Origin: a virus
IMG/VR virus record: IMGVR_UViG_3300010938_000071
Coordinates: 1-43,020 of that record
DNA: 43,020 bases
Strand: one strand, 5' to 3'
A program made the translations under genes and the position numbers. Below the pieces are notes generated by a model. That model was not told the DNA's origin, did not search any database, and was given only the letters and a program-made list of their open reading frames with translations. Below, one piece after another: positions 11,245 to 20,100 of this stretch (position 1 is its first letter; the number at the start of each line of letters is the position of its first letter).

Positions 11245-14200
11245 TTAATGCCATAAGCTAAGCTGGACCTCATATCCCCAAAGGTCATTTTCCGGAAGCC
11301 GTTTATCTGGCTTCGGTTCTGGCTTCGGTTCTGGCTTTGGCTCCGGTTTTGGCTCCTCAGGAATCCTTACATTCTCATCCGTTATCAGGCGGAGAGGATT
11401 TAGGGCCGGTATCTCAACCCGCATCTCTTTTGTTTCCGGTTTCGTTTCGTTGGTCTTCTCAGCTACCCGTTGAATTACATCCTTCTCTGGAAGCGTAAAT
11501 TCAGTGAGCTTTCCGTCTACAGCTAGGTCTACATCCCGGCCTTTCTCATAGACGATATTCCAGATATGAGCGCTTACCGAGCCAGCTATGAGATGTATTT
11601 TTACCTGAGGAGCTTGCCTCTGGCCTATACGGTATATCCGTCCGATTGCTTGCCTCAGTGTCGTTGGGTCCCAGCAAAGATCAACAAAGATTGCCACTGA
11701 GGCTCGCTCAATTCCGTTTAGGCCAAGCCCGGCCGCGTTCGTGGCCGCAATCAGAACCTCATATTTCCCCTGGGCAAAAGCGAGTCTTATTGCCTCGTTT
11801 TCTTTAGCTGATTGCCGGCCATTTAGCTTGGCCACGGATATACCTCTACACTTGAGAGCCGCCTCATAGAAGTCCTGGGTCGCATAGAACTGAGAGAAGA
11901 TGACCACTCTCCGTCCAGCATTCAGAGCATTTATGACATCCCGGATAACTGCTCGCGTCATAGGTAAGACAGGATTCTCAGGGTCTTCAGGTCGTCTCCA
12001 GTCGTATTCTGGAGGGTAGTAGGCCAGGTTTTGAGAGCCAGGGCAGGATAGAAATTGTTGGAGCAGGATAAGACGACCAAGTATATCCTGTCCCCCCGCT
12101 CTCATTTGTTGATCAGTGAGCAAGTCTGGCTTTTTCTTTTTGGTGCTAAAGGCCACCAGGAACCGGTCGCGTAAATCCAGATATGTTTCCGTCCACTGAG
12201 GAAGCAGGGGCCAGCTTTCAACCTGGATGTTTAGGGGAAGCTTTTTGCCGCCATTTATCTGGGCGTAGTCCTCAGGATAATCCTGGGCCAGGGTTTCTTT
12301 TGTCCTCCGGATCATAAAGGGCGTCAGCATTTTCCAGAGCACGGCCAGATTCCGAACCCCTTCAACCTTCGTATAGTCCCGGTATTTATGGCCCCAGTCA
12401 TCCAGATATGTCCGGGTATGCTTGATCAGAGCAAAGTCCTCGGTGAACTTTGTCCTATCTGTCGCCTTGTAGGGGAACACATCAGAGTCCCCGAAAAGCC
12501 AAAACAGAAGATTGAAAAGATCCGGAATCCGGTTCTTGATGATCGTGGCCGTGGTGATTATCCTGTAAGGCGCCTGGAGCTGGAGAATAGCCTGAGCTCT
12601 GAGGCTATCACGGGCCTTAATATAGTGGCCCTCGTCTAGGACGATCGCGTCGTAGCCAGCTCTCTTAAGAGCCTCCACCATAGGAAACCGGATATAAGAC
12701 TTTTTACGGCACCAAGCTTGGATATCCTCTGGCCTGTATTCCCGTGGAGCACCATCGCACTTAAACGGAGGCAGTATCTCAGCGATCTTGCCGTCCACAT
12801 AGCGAATGAGGATATAAGACATGTCCGCTGTCTTATATTTCTCCCAGAATTCCTCAGCTATTTCAGGAGCCTCGCGCCTTATGCTTTCTGGCATATGACA
12901 TATCACCGCGCCATACTGGGTATAAGACTGCTCTACCCGGTGATATTTCCAGACGATTTTGGAGCTATCCCGTGTTAGCTTTTCGTAGTTGATCAGGTAG
13001 ACACCAGGCTCAGAGCTTACATCCTGGATTTTCTGGATGATCTTTGCCTTGACGCCCAGGGCTTTTTTCAGCTCGGCTTGTAAGTTTAGCATTGAGCGTG
13101 CAGGAGATACAATAAGTATCTTCTGGGCACCCTTAAGCCATGCCCACAGATATATGGCACGGCTTTTCCCTAATCCGGTATCCCATGAGAGGATCGCCGT
13201 ATCCCTGAGAGCCAGCCTGGCTATATCCTCTTTCTGGTATTGGAGAAGCCTCTGGCCCTCAGGGTAAGGATAACAATCCAGCTTGTAGAGATATTTCTGA
13301 TATTCCTCAGGCTGGTTTTCCTCCACGGTGCCCGGATAAGGAAACTTGAAATGAGGAGGTTCAGTCTCATTTCCCAGCAGAAATATCAAATCCTCCTCGT
13401 TGTCATCCCAGAAGTCATATTGCATTCCGTTTTCCGCTTGTAGAGTAAGCCGGTTCGCGGTATAGGTAAACCAGGTTTCGGTTTTCCCGGTGCGGGTAGA
13501 ATTCACTGACCTTATAGAGGAAGCACAATCCAGGATCGGATAAATTTTCCCCGCTTTGAACCGGATCTCCTCACCATGCCGGATAATAGTCCCGTCCCTG
13601 ACACATTCCAGAGCACCAGCAGTAAAAGCGTAAGCTAGCTTCTGGTGTTCCATAAGCGGTTGAAGCGTGGCGCTTTTGGAGATATATTCCTTAAACGCCT
13701 TCTCATAATCCTGTAAGAATTCATCAGGGAGAGGGATATTTAACATGGCCGCTATCCGGTCGGCTACGCTCTTTAACAGAGGATTCCAGACTATCTTACG
13801 CAGGGGGATAGCGCTATCAGTGAAAACCCTGATCTCTGGTTTCTCACGGGCTTTGAGCATGGCGGAAAGAGTAGATATCCTCAGGACCAGGTCTTTCTCA
13901 CTGGTATATACCCAACGGATTTCCTCTTTGGCCGCCTCGTCCACTAGTTTGCAGAAGTTATGAGCAAGCAGTTCGCAGTAGGTCTTATGAGTACCTCCGC
14001 ATTCTATCAGCCCCAACAGTTCGGCTATCTCCTTGGAATCGGGTAGTTCGTTATATACAACCGGTTCCTCAGTTTTCCTTTCGTAGCCCCACCGGCCAAA
14101 AGCAATTACTATCCGGCCATCGTGAGAGCTTATGTTCCAGGGATTGCCTATCTCCACTATAGCCCATATCAGCTTAGAGCGCAGTATCTCGTTATCATAA

Positions 14201-14712
14201 GGCACTATAAAGGCAAACCATCCGTCCGGGCATGTCCGAGCAAAGACATCAAAGACAGCATAAGCGCTCTCTACAGGAAAATCGTGGAAACCGAGAGTCT
14301 GGAAATTAAGACCATAGGGCGGGTTGGCCACGACCAATATATCCGCTAAAGCGCCCTTCATCTCCTCAACAAACGCATAAGCCAGCTGATTCCAGTCTCC
14401 ACAAGCGATATGAGGCAAGCCTCTGTCTCGTGCGGCCGCGGCCATTTCTGGGTCTATTTCAATCCCTAGAGTCGGAAAGCCATGTAGATGGAGAGGGAAC
14501 AGGAGATTGCCGTTCCCACAAGTAGGATCAACAACTAGCACCGATTTCTTTAGGGGCGCTAGTTCCTGTTGGAAAGTCATAAAGACCTCAGCAATATATT
14601 CCGCTATCTCTGGCGGGGTGAAATATTGCTGGAGGCCTTTTTGCCTTCCGTTATCCGGGGAGAAAACATTCTCTCCAGCTGATCCTTTACCGCCATATGT
14701 TTTTGTTGCCAT
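11245..14712 (-). CDS. Adenine methyltransferase fused to an SNF2-family helicase
   Basis: 1155 residues from ATG 14710-14712, which gives the best spacing to GGAGG; an ATG 3 nt upstream is also possible. Residues 28-135 hold a Class I methyltransferase: Gln-Tyr-Phe-Thr-Pro-Pro, Asp-Pro-Thr-Cys-Gly-Asn-Gly (motif I) and Ala-Asn-Pro-Pro-Tyr near 129-133 (motif IV). From about 500 comes an SF2 helicase with Asp-Thr-Gly-Leu-Gly-Lys-Ser (about 510), Asp-Glu-Gly-His (about 692) and a C-terminal lobe with Arg-Gln-Ala-Ile-Gly-Arg-Ile-Tyr-Arg-Ile-Gly-Gln (about 1024), a SNF2 hallmark. The end has Glu-Pro-Lys-Pro repeats. No nuclease motif is seen. P1 DarB-like antirestriction proteins share the methyltransferase-helicase combination; Type ISP-like enzymes share it plus a nuclease. 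I favour modification or antirestriction. Confidence 0.8.
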   Translation of the reverse strand: MATKTYGGKGSAGENVFSPDNGRQKGLQQYFTPPEIAEYIAEVFMTFQQELAPLKKSVLVVDPTCGNGNLLFPLHLHGFPTLGIEIDPEMAAAARDRGLPHIACGDWNQLAYAFVEEMKGALADILVVANPPYGLNFQTLGFHDFPVESAYAVFDVFARTCPDGWFAFIVPYDNEILRSKLIWAIVEIGNPWNISSHDGRIVIAFGRWGYERKTEEPVVYNELPDSKEIAELLGLIECGGTHKTYCELLAHNFCKLVDEAAKEEIRWVYTSEKDLVLRISTLSAMLKAREKPEIRVFTDSAIPLRKIVWNPLLKSVADRIAAMLNIPLPDEFLQDYEKAFKEYISKSATLQPLMEHQKLAYAFTAGALECVRDGTIIRHGEEIRFKAGKIYPILDCASSIRSVNSTRTGKTETWFTYTANRLTLQAENGMQYDFWDDNEEDLIFLLGNETEPPHFKFPYPGTVEENQPEEYQKYLYKLDCYPYPEGQRLLQYQKEDIARLALRDTAILSWDTGLGKSRAIYLWAWLKGAQKILIVSPARSMLNLQAELKKALGVKAKIIQKIQDVSSEPGVYLINYEKLTRDSSKIVWKYHRVEQSYTQYGAVICHMPESIRREAPEIAEEFWEKYKTADMSYILIRYVDGKIAEILPPFKCDGAPREYRPEDIQAWCRKKSYIRFPMVEALKRAGYDAIVLDEGHYIKARDSLRAQAILQLQAPYRIITTATIIKNRIPDLFNLLFWLFGDSDVFPYKATDRTKFTEDFALIKHTRTYLDDWGHKYRDYTKVEGVRNLAVLWKMLTPFMIRRTKETLAQDYPEDYAQINGGKKLPLNIQVESWPLLPQWTETYLDLRDRFLVAFSTKKKKPDLLTDQQMRAGGQDILGRLILLQQFLSCPGSQNLAYYPPEYDWRRPEDPENPVLPMTRAVIRDVINALNAGRRVVIFSQFYATQDFYEAALKCRGISVAKLNGRQSAKENEAIRLAFAQGKYEVLIAATNAAGLGLNGIERASVAIFVDLCWDPTTLRQAIGRIYRIGQRQAPQVKIHLIAGSVSAHIWNIVYEKGRDVDLAVDGKLTEFTLPEKDVIQRVAEKTNETKPETKEMRVEIPALNPLRLITDENVRIPEEPKPEPKPEPKPEPKPDKRLPENDLWGYEVQLSLWH

Positions 14713-14933
14713 CATGCACCTCCTATGTTTATGCGACACATATCTATAAGCTTCTCATATGTATCAGGGCCTATAACCTCTATGGGTTTTAATCCTACCC
14801 CTTCCCAGTCAGACATTAGCCATACTACCAGTCCTGTATTATCCCTGGCAATTACAAACCAGGGCATATTGGAATCATCCAGGGGCAGGATAACCCTTAT
14901 CATACGCTTTATCAGGGCTTTCTCGTTTCTCAT
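14712..14933 (-). CDS. Hypothetical protein (73 aa)
   Basis: The start ATG 14931-14933 has an ideal GGAGG site; a longer frame to 14966 lacks one. The basic N-terminal helix is followed by strands (Trp-Phe-Val-Ile-Ala-Arg-Asp, Leu-Val-Val-Trp-Leu) and a short acidic helix. Its stop overlaps the start of the methyltransferase-helicase (TGATG), so translation is coupled. It may be a partner of that enzyme. No family recognised. Confidence 0.65.
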   Translation of the reverse strand: MRNEKALIKRMIRVILPLDDSNMPWFVIARDNTGLVVWLMSDWEGVGLKPIEVIGPDTYEKLIDMCRINIGGA

Positions 14934-15142
14934 TCCGTACCTCCTTTTTTCATCTTTCTGAGCCACCAGCTCATATACCTCTTATATGCCTCGTTGTCCT
15001 CAGGTTCCCAGACATATTCCTCATCGGAAACTGCCCAGGATGAGGATCGCTCTTCTCTCTCCTGTCTCTCCAGCAAGAGTTTCACGGCCCCGAGAATGGC
15101 CGTGAGAGTCTCTATGATTATCTTTTCGTGCTTTTTCCTCAT
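14930..15142 (-). CDS. Hypothetical helical protein (70 aa)
   Basis: Basic start, a long amphipathic helix (residues 5-32), an acidic Trp/Glu-rich middle and a basic C-terminal helix with adjacent Trp residues. It overlaps both neighbours by 4 bp (ATGA on each side). It lies in TU3 between the first gene and the methyltransferase-helicase. Function unknown. Confidence 0.65.
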   Translation of the reverse strand: MRKKHEKIIIETLTAILGAVKLLLERQEREERSSSWAVSDEEYVWEPEDNEAYKRYMSWWLRKMKKGGTE

Positions 15143-15555
15143 CTTACACCTCCTTTGTTTATACGAGCCATAGCCGCATCTTTAAACCAATTTGGCTTAG
15201 GCTCGGCCGTTTTCCTCACATTCTCAGGTGGCAATAACCTGAGAATGACCCTTATTCCTTTGCGTGTCTTGAGATACCAGGTCTCATAGCCGGTAATTAC
15301 GCCATAGCTTTGGGCGGCTTCTAGAATCTTCGTAAATGCCGCCCAAAGGGTTTTGCGCGTCCCGGTATAGCCTCCAGCTTTTCGGCCAGCAATGGTATAG
15401 ATATGCGCCAGGAAAAGCGGAACACTTTTCCAGGCGCATTCACAGATATAGCGCGCCATGGCCAAGCGCGCTTTCTTATGCTGTTCCTTGCCTTCTTGGT
15501 TTTCTACATAGGCCAAGAAGGCCTTGATGACCTCTATATATCCCTGTTCACTCAT
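15139..15555 (-). CDS. Hypothetical protein (138 aa), first gene of TU3
   Basis: ATG follows AAAGGAGGTTATC. The protein is basic and mainly helical. Residues 25-85 contain several Ala/Tyr-rich helices. Residues 85-110 form a beta-hairpin-like wing (Tyr-Gly-Val-Ile-Thr-Gly-Tyr-Glu, Ile-Arg-Val-Ile-Leu-Arg-Leu-Leu-Pro), so a winged-helix DNA-binding fold is possible. I cannot assign a family. Kissing-hairpin leader copy d lies directly upstream and would be at the 5' end of the TU3 transcript. Confidence 0.7.
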   Translation of the reverse strand: MSEQGYIEVIKAFLAYVENQEGKEQHKKARLAMARYICECAWKSVPLFLAHIYTIAGRKAGGYTGTRKTLWAAFTKILEAAQSYGVITGYETWYLKTRKGIRVILRLLPPENVRKTAEPKPNWFKDAAMARINKGGVR

Positions 15556-15572
15556 GATAACCTCCTTTTATG

Positions 15573-15619
15573 CCCTTTCTACAAGGCCAGGGAGAAAGGG
15601 GTTTAGCGCCTGGCTCGCT
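15573..15619 (-). ncRNA. Kissing-hairpin leader RNA, copy d (most informative covariation)
   Basis: The 5' hairpin has stem AGCG/CGCT (15605-15619) and loop AGCCAGG. The 3' hairpin has stem CCCTTTCT/AGAAAGGG (15573-15600) and loop starting CCCTGGCC. The loop-loop pair GCCAGG/CCTGGC replaces CCCGGC/GCCGGG of the other copies by a change on both sides. The 3' stem has two pairs changed from C-G to T-A on both strands. AAAAGGAGG follows. Confidence 0.72.
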
Positions 15620-15622
15620 CAT

Positions 15623-15651
15623 AAAATATGCTTTCTGTCGCTTGCGGTCCA
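15623..15651 (-). promoter_or_regulatory. Weak candidate promoter of TU3
   Basis: The minus strand reads TGGACC (15646-15651), a 17-bp spacer, then TATTTT (15623-15628). Each hexamer matches consensus at four positions. The predicted start near 15616 would place leader copy d at the very 5' end of the transcript. This is the best candidate I can find in the divergent region; a phage-specific or activator-dependent promoter is equally possible. Confidence 0.35.
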
Positions 15652-15723
15652 TGCTCCTTTTTTGCTCATGCTCACGCTCCAACTTAGAGGCCCTCTCTTT
15701 GAATCAGTGGTAATGAAGAGTGA

Positions 15724-15753
15724 TTGAATGATCCCACCCGGTTAATTTATAAT
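15724..15753 (+). promoter_or_regulatory. Promoter of the TU4 regulator, giving a leaderless mRNA
   Basis: TTGAAT (15724-15729), 18-bp spacer, TATAAT (15748-15753). The ATG begins 6 nt after the -10 box, at the expected start of transcription, and there is no Shine-Dalgarno sequence. The lambda cI maintenance promoter also makes a leaderless repressor mRNA. Confidence 0.75.
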
Positions 15754-15759
15754 TACAGC

Positions 15760-16182
15760 ATGAGACACGATGAGTTTATACGCAAGAAGTTCAGACAAAA
15801 AGGCAAACGAGCCTTTCCTATTAAGGGAAAGGGTATCCGAAAGAAAAGATCAGACTATAAATATACACTCAAGGTAGGAGGGCGTAGAGAAAAGCCTAAC
15901 TGCCCATATAGGAGATTAGTTAAGCCTCCAAAGTATGGTTGTCAGCTAGGGAGAATAAGACTAGATTTTCAACGCACTGGCCACGATTGGATGAGTCCAG
16001 TTAGGTTCGCCAGATTGTTAGGTCTAAGTATAGAGCGTTATTTACAATTGGAAACAGGTAGTTATAAGAAGGAACCTACTGCTACTCAGCTGATCAAGCT
16101 ATTTAACAGGACTAATGCCATAAGGGAACACTATGGCCTTCCTCGCCTGGATATCAACGAGTTTTGGAGAGTGGAACCCTGA
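15760..16182 (+). CDS. Helix-turn-helix regulator (140 aa)
   Basis: Residues 1-60 are very basic (clusters of Lys/Arg and two Cys). Residues 79-117 fit a Cro/CI-type helix-turn-helix: Ser-Pro-Val-Arg-Phe-Ala-Arg-Leu-Leu-Gly-Leu-Ser, Tyr-Leu-Gln-Leu-Glu-Thr-Gly, then Glu-Pro-Thr-Ala-Thr-Gln-Leu-Ile. No dimerisation or peptidase domain is seen. It is encoded alone, divergent from TU3, which it probably controls from the shared intergenic region. It is convergent with TU5 with one base between stop codons, so each transcript would be antisense to the other. A longer TTG-initiated form from 15724 is less likely given the promoter. Confidence 0.8.
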   Translation: MRHDEFIRKKFRQKGKRAFPIKGKGIRKKRSDYKYTLKVGGRREKPNCPYRRLVKPPKYGCQLGRIRLDFQRTGHDWMSPVRFARLLGLSIERYLQLETGSYKKEPTATQLIKLFNRTNAIREHYGLPRLDINEFWRVEP

Positions 16183-16183
16183 T

Positions 16184-16612
16184 CTATTTCCCCTGGATAG
16201 CCTCTAGTATGGCACGATAATCGCGGGAAGTGCCTATGTTTACCTTGTGGGTATTAAGGTCCACCTTGATGGGAAGGGTCTTATACTCTACGATACTTTT
16301 CCAGGTCTCCATATCAAGGTCCTCTGGGCTGTTATCTGCCAGCTGTTGTAAGAAGTTATCTGTGAATATCTTACCCTTGATGTCGTTGAGGCGTGTGTTA
16401 GAGCCAAGCGTCAAATCCTGTAAGGGATGTAGAACTCCCCATACATAAAGACCCAGATCACTACCAAAAGTGGGCGTTAGCTTTTTGGCCTGTTCAAGCA
16501 TCTTTTGCTGGATTTCCTTGATTTTCCTGTCTTCATATTCCTCATAGGATTCGTCCGATGAAGCCGGTTCCAAGCCACTTTTGGTTATATCTATCTTCTC
16601 ATTCTCAGCCAT
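16184..16612 (-). CDS. Hypothetical protein (142 aa), last gene of TU5
   Basis: The start at ATG 16610-16612 behind AAGGAGAAGG is preferred to 16639. The acidic N-terminal half is helical (residues 20-50, Glu/Lys-rich). The C-terminal half is mixed, with Lys-Val-Asp-Leu-Asn-Thr-His-Lys-Val-Asn strands. No family recognised. It lies after the small basic proteins at the end of the virion operon and ends one base from the convergent regulator gene. No terminator is visible between them. Confidence 0.7.
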   Translation of the reverse strand: MAENEKIDITKSGLEPASSDESYEEYEDRKIKEIQQKMLEQAKKLTPTFGSDLGLYVWGVLHPLQDLTLGSNTRLNDIKGKIFTDNFLQQLADNSPEDLDMETWKSIVEYKTLPIKVDLNTHKVNIGTSRDYRAILEAIQGK

Positions 16613-16613
16613 T

Positions 16614-16880
16614 TTACCTTCTCCTTTTTCTCTGAGCATAAAATTTCCGGCGTTTGACTATGGCTATTGCATAGCGATACAACCTCTCACCTATAAGACC
16701 TTTCTTTTTGGCCTGGGCCTTAGCCTCACGCCAGCGTTGCTCGTCCTTTTTTGTCTTTATGAGTCCCTTAGGCATGTGTATCCTATCCTCTCCGATTGTG
16801 TCTTTTTCGCCCGTGGTTTTTTTGCCTGTTTTTTTGTTTTCGGATTTCCGGCCGGTTGGTTTTGTTTTTTTCCTGGGCAT
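16614..16880 (-). CDS. Small very basic protein (88 aa)
   Basis: From ATG 16878-16880 the sequence starts Pro-Arg-Lys-Lys-Thr-Lys-Pro. The first 35 residues are Lys/Thr/Gly-rich and disordered-looking. Residues 45-88 are a basic helix pair ending Arg-Lys-Arg-Arg-Arg. Predicted charge is extremely positive, fitting a DNA-binding or DNA-condensing virion component. It pairs with the similar basic protein upstream. No family recognised. Confidence 0.65.
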   Translation of the reverse strand: MPRKKTKPTGRKSENKKTGKKTTGEKDTIGEDRIHMPKGLIKTKKDEQRWREAKAQAKKKGLIGERLYRYAIAIVKRRKFYAQRKRRR

Positions 16881-16881
16881 T

Positions 16882-17112
16882 TTACTTCCTCTTTTTTGCG
16901 CGTCCGCCCTTACCAGCATATTTCCTGACATTTAGGGCGAACTGAGCCTTTTTCCTGGTTTTGGGATTCTGGGAGTGAGCCAGCTGTTCCAGCTTCTTCA
17001 GGGGTATCTTCTCACCTTTTTTGACTCCCGCTATTCTCCGGAGGGAACCGACAGTTCCCTTCCGCTCCATCCGCTCTCTGGCGGCCTGTATCCACTTCTT
17101 CTTTCTTGCCAT
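16882..17112 (-). CDS. Small basic virion-associated protein (76 aa)
   Basis: Arg/Lys-rich from the first residues (Ala-Arg-Lys-Lys-Lys-Trp-Ile-Gln), with Gly-Val-Lys-Lys-Gly-Glu-Lys-Ile-Pro near residues 29-37 and a helical middle. Small phage proteins starting Lys-Lys-Trp-Ile-Gln-x-Ala with this later Gly-Glu-Lys-Ile-Pro motif are common beside head genes. I infer a minor structural or DNA-binding role. It lies directly after the giant protein gene in TU5. Confidence 0.65.
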   Translation of the reverse strand: MARKKKWIQAARERMERKGTVGSLRRIAGVKKGEKIPLKKLEQLAHSQNPKTRKKAQFALNVRKYAGKGGRAKKRK

Positions 17113-17117
17113 GGCTT

Positions 17118-20100
17118 TTACCTCCTTTGTTTTGGTGAGTATTTAGATGGAACATATCCAGTCTTAACCTGGGGCAAGGTCTGGCTTTGTTTGGCCTCTT
17201 TTGTTATGTAGTAAGCCATAACACTTCTCTGGAGCTTAGTCCATGGTGTAGTGTAATCCTTCCGAAATTCATCCAGCTTATTTCTAAGCCACACCATATT
17301 AGTATCACTTGCAAACATCATATCAATAGCATTGTTAATCTCGGAAAGCTCTTTTTGATCAGGTATTTCGCCAGTGGCAGTTAATCCTTCCCGATAAAGT
17401 TGCCACTTGAAAAGTATCTTGAAAGCATTGATTGCCGCATCTCTAGGAACTGGTTCCGGTGGAACCAGTGGAGTGAATATATATTCTCCACCTCCTATTA
17501 TCTTCGGTATAGTTTGTCGTTCCTTGCCCAGAGGACTATTTGCAACCAGGATTTGCGCCAGGGCCATGGCCATATCGGGGTCTCTAGTAGCTTGTTGGGC
17601 AATCTGAGTCATTACTTCTGGAGCTATATCAGGCATGTATTCATACAAATAGCCTATGAGTTGTTGGACATCTCCTATATTTTCCTTACGCTTATAGGGG
17701 TCAGAAGAGATCAGCGCGTCTAGTTCCTGCAATATCCGGTATCTCTGTGAGTAGGAAACGCCAGGTATACCAAAATATTCTCTAAAAGGAGTAAGGGGCA
17801 TACTTCCCATTACTGACATTCCTCCAAAGGCACCGGAGCGTGCAACGAGTTGACCTATTGGTATCGCAAACTCAGGACTGACCTGGCCATTTGCTATTTG
17901 TTTGTTCACCATATTCCACAAGGCTAATGTCTTGGTTATGGCCACAATCTCTTGACCATATGGTAGCCACTGAGAGGGAATGCCAAGGGGTAATACATAA
18001 CGCTCTTGTTTGCCAGTGATGGGGTCTATCTTCTCATAGATTACTTCTACACCTGAGGCTGACATCTCACCGCCAGGAACCGGGAATTTTTTTGAGAACT
18101 TAGTTGCGAGTTTCCATTCTCCAAATCCCAAAGCCTGAGCAACATCGTCAAGGGTCAATAGGTTATAAAATGCCCAGCTTGTCATGCCCCTGGCGTATCC
18201 TTCTGCACCTTGTTGAGTAAGCATGCCAAACATTAGGAGGTCAGTCATGGGACTCCATAGCGGTCCTCCTATCTTGAAAACACCTAAGGAAGGAAGAAGA
18301 TCAGGCTTAATGATGTAGCTGAATGGAAGCCACCATTCACCACCTAGTAGCTGTCTGGTCATATCAACGCCACTGATTGTCTGATATGCCTTACAAAGCA
18401 AAAAAGTAGCCACAAAGTAATTGGCAAACATCTTAGCCGCGGCTGTAGGAGAGCGATTAGAAAGGACATCAAGCATAAGTCCTACATAATGCATAGGGAA
18501 CTGCCAGAATGTCATAAAAGAACCAAACAGAGAACCTGAATTAGCAAGGAGAGCTATATTCCCACCACGAGGATGGAGCGATTGAGTCTGATAAATAGCA
18601 TCAAGCCCGAGTGCATTAGCAAACTGGGAGATTTTGAGCTTACGAAGATTAGGATCATGAATGCCTTGTATCTGATCATACCAATATTTATACCTTTCCT
18701 CAGTGCCTTCAACAAACCTATCCAGATTGAGTTCTTTCTTGACTACATCCCATTCTTCTCCTTTCTCAAGGAGCCTCATGGCCTTGTTCATTAAGCCCTG
18801 AGCAATCATGTTCCGTCCTATTTTCTCACCCCACCAATAAAGTGTTCCACCCATATTAATGAATTTGTTCCAGAGATAACCCCTCTGACTTTTGGCAAGG
18901 CCCAGAGAACCGAGAAGCTCATCTATGGGTATCTTAGGTAGCACAGTCGGGGTAAGAACCCCACCATTCCAATAATCCCCCAATACAGCATTCTCATTAC
19001 CTTCTATTAGGCCTCGCCAGGCCACTTCTATTTCTGCGTTTGATATTTTCTTTCGGTAGAGATTCCAACTGCCTTCTCTGATAAGGTCGGGTATAGATAC
19101 CCTAAGTGAACCTAATGAGATAAGGCCTAATAGGTTAGCCATGAAGGTTCTGTAAGTGAAAAGCACTGAGTTGACCGCTATATTATTCATGGCCCGGATT
19201 GCGTCTTTCTCAAAGTTGGCTCTGCGTCTCAGTATTATATCAGCGAGAGCTGTTTTACCAGAAGACTTCTGCAATCTGCGATAAAACTCATCAATCCACT
19301 CATTGGCTTTGCGTGCCAGAATATTAGGCTCACCTCTTATGGTCTCAGCCTGTTTAACAAGATAATCAGTAAAGCTCTTAGTATCCAAGGGCAATTCGGC
19401 TTGTTTAAAGACCTTTCCTAGATTTTCAGCAATTGTGGTGATCCTTTTCAGTTTACCGATTAGGGGCGTGTAGGAGGCCGAGAATGCTATCCTGGGTAGC
19501 CAATCAGTAGTTAACCATTGCCAAGATGACAAAACCGCATATACGGGGATTTGCGCCTCTCTAACAAAGGGTTCTCCCAGAGGATAAAATGCTGAGAAAC
19601 GCTCTTGTATCTCGGAACGATCAGGCCTCTTTATCCTCTTTTCTATGATTCCTTCAAGGAACTCACGAGGAGCCAGTTTGATGTTTGTTATCATAGGAAC
19701 ATAGCTCTCATAAGTTTCATGCATAGGAATACCATGTCCTTCGGCTATCTCGGTCCATTTATCTATCAGATTTCGCATAGCTTCTATTGTTGATTCAAGA
19801 TGATATTCCCGGATAAGTGTTGCCGCTATTTCGTCCAAACTTGCCGAAGGAGGAGTGCCAAATTTGGCCGTGCATTCAGCTTTGGCTTCTGCGACTCTTT
19901 GAATGTAATTGGCTTTATTTTGCCTTGCTTCCGCAAGCTGTTGCTCCAGGTTTTGAGGTATTCTGCCGCCTGGAGAGTTAACCATCGCGTCTGTTATCGC
20001 TCCTTCAATCTCAGCAATCTTATTATCCCAGAAATATACTCCTTCTTCTAGCTGGCGGAGCATTTCTACATAGTAAGCAAAGTTTAGAGCTTGTATCTTG

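Noticed and set aside
11100-11288. 62-codon minus-strand frame through hairpin unit 3 and leader copy c
   Set aside because: The other leader copies are not open in the same frame relative to the stems, and base changes preserve pairing rather than codons, so RNA explains the region better.
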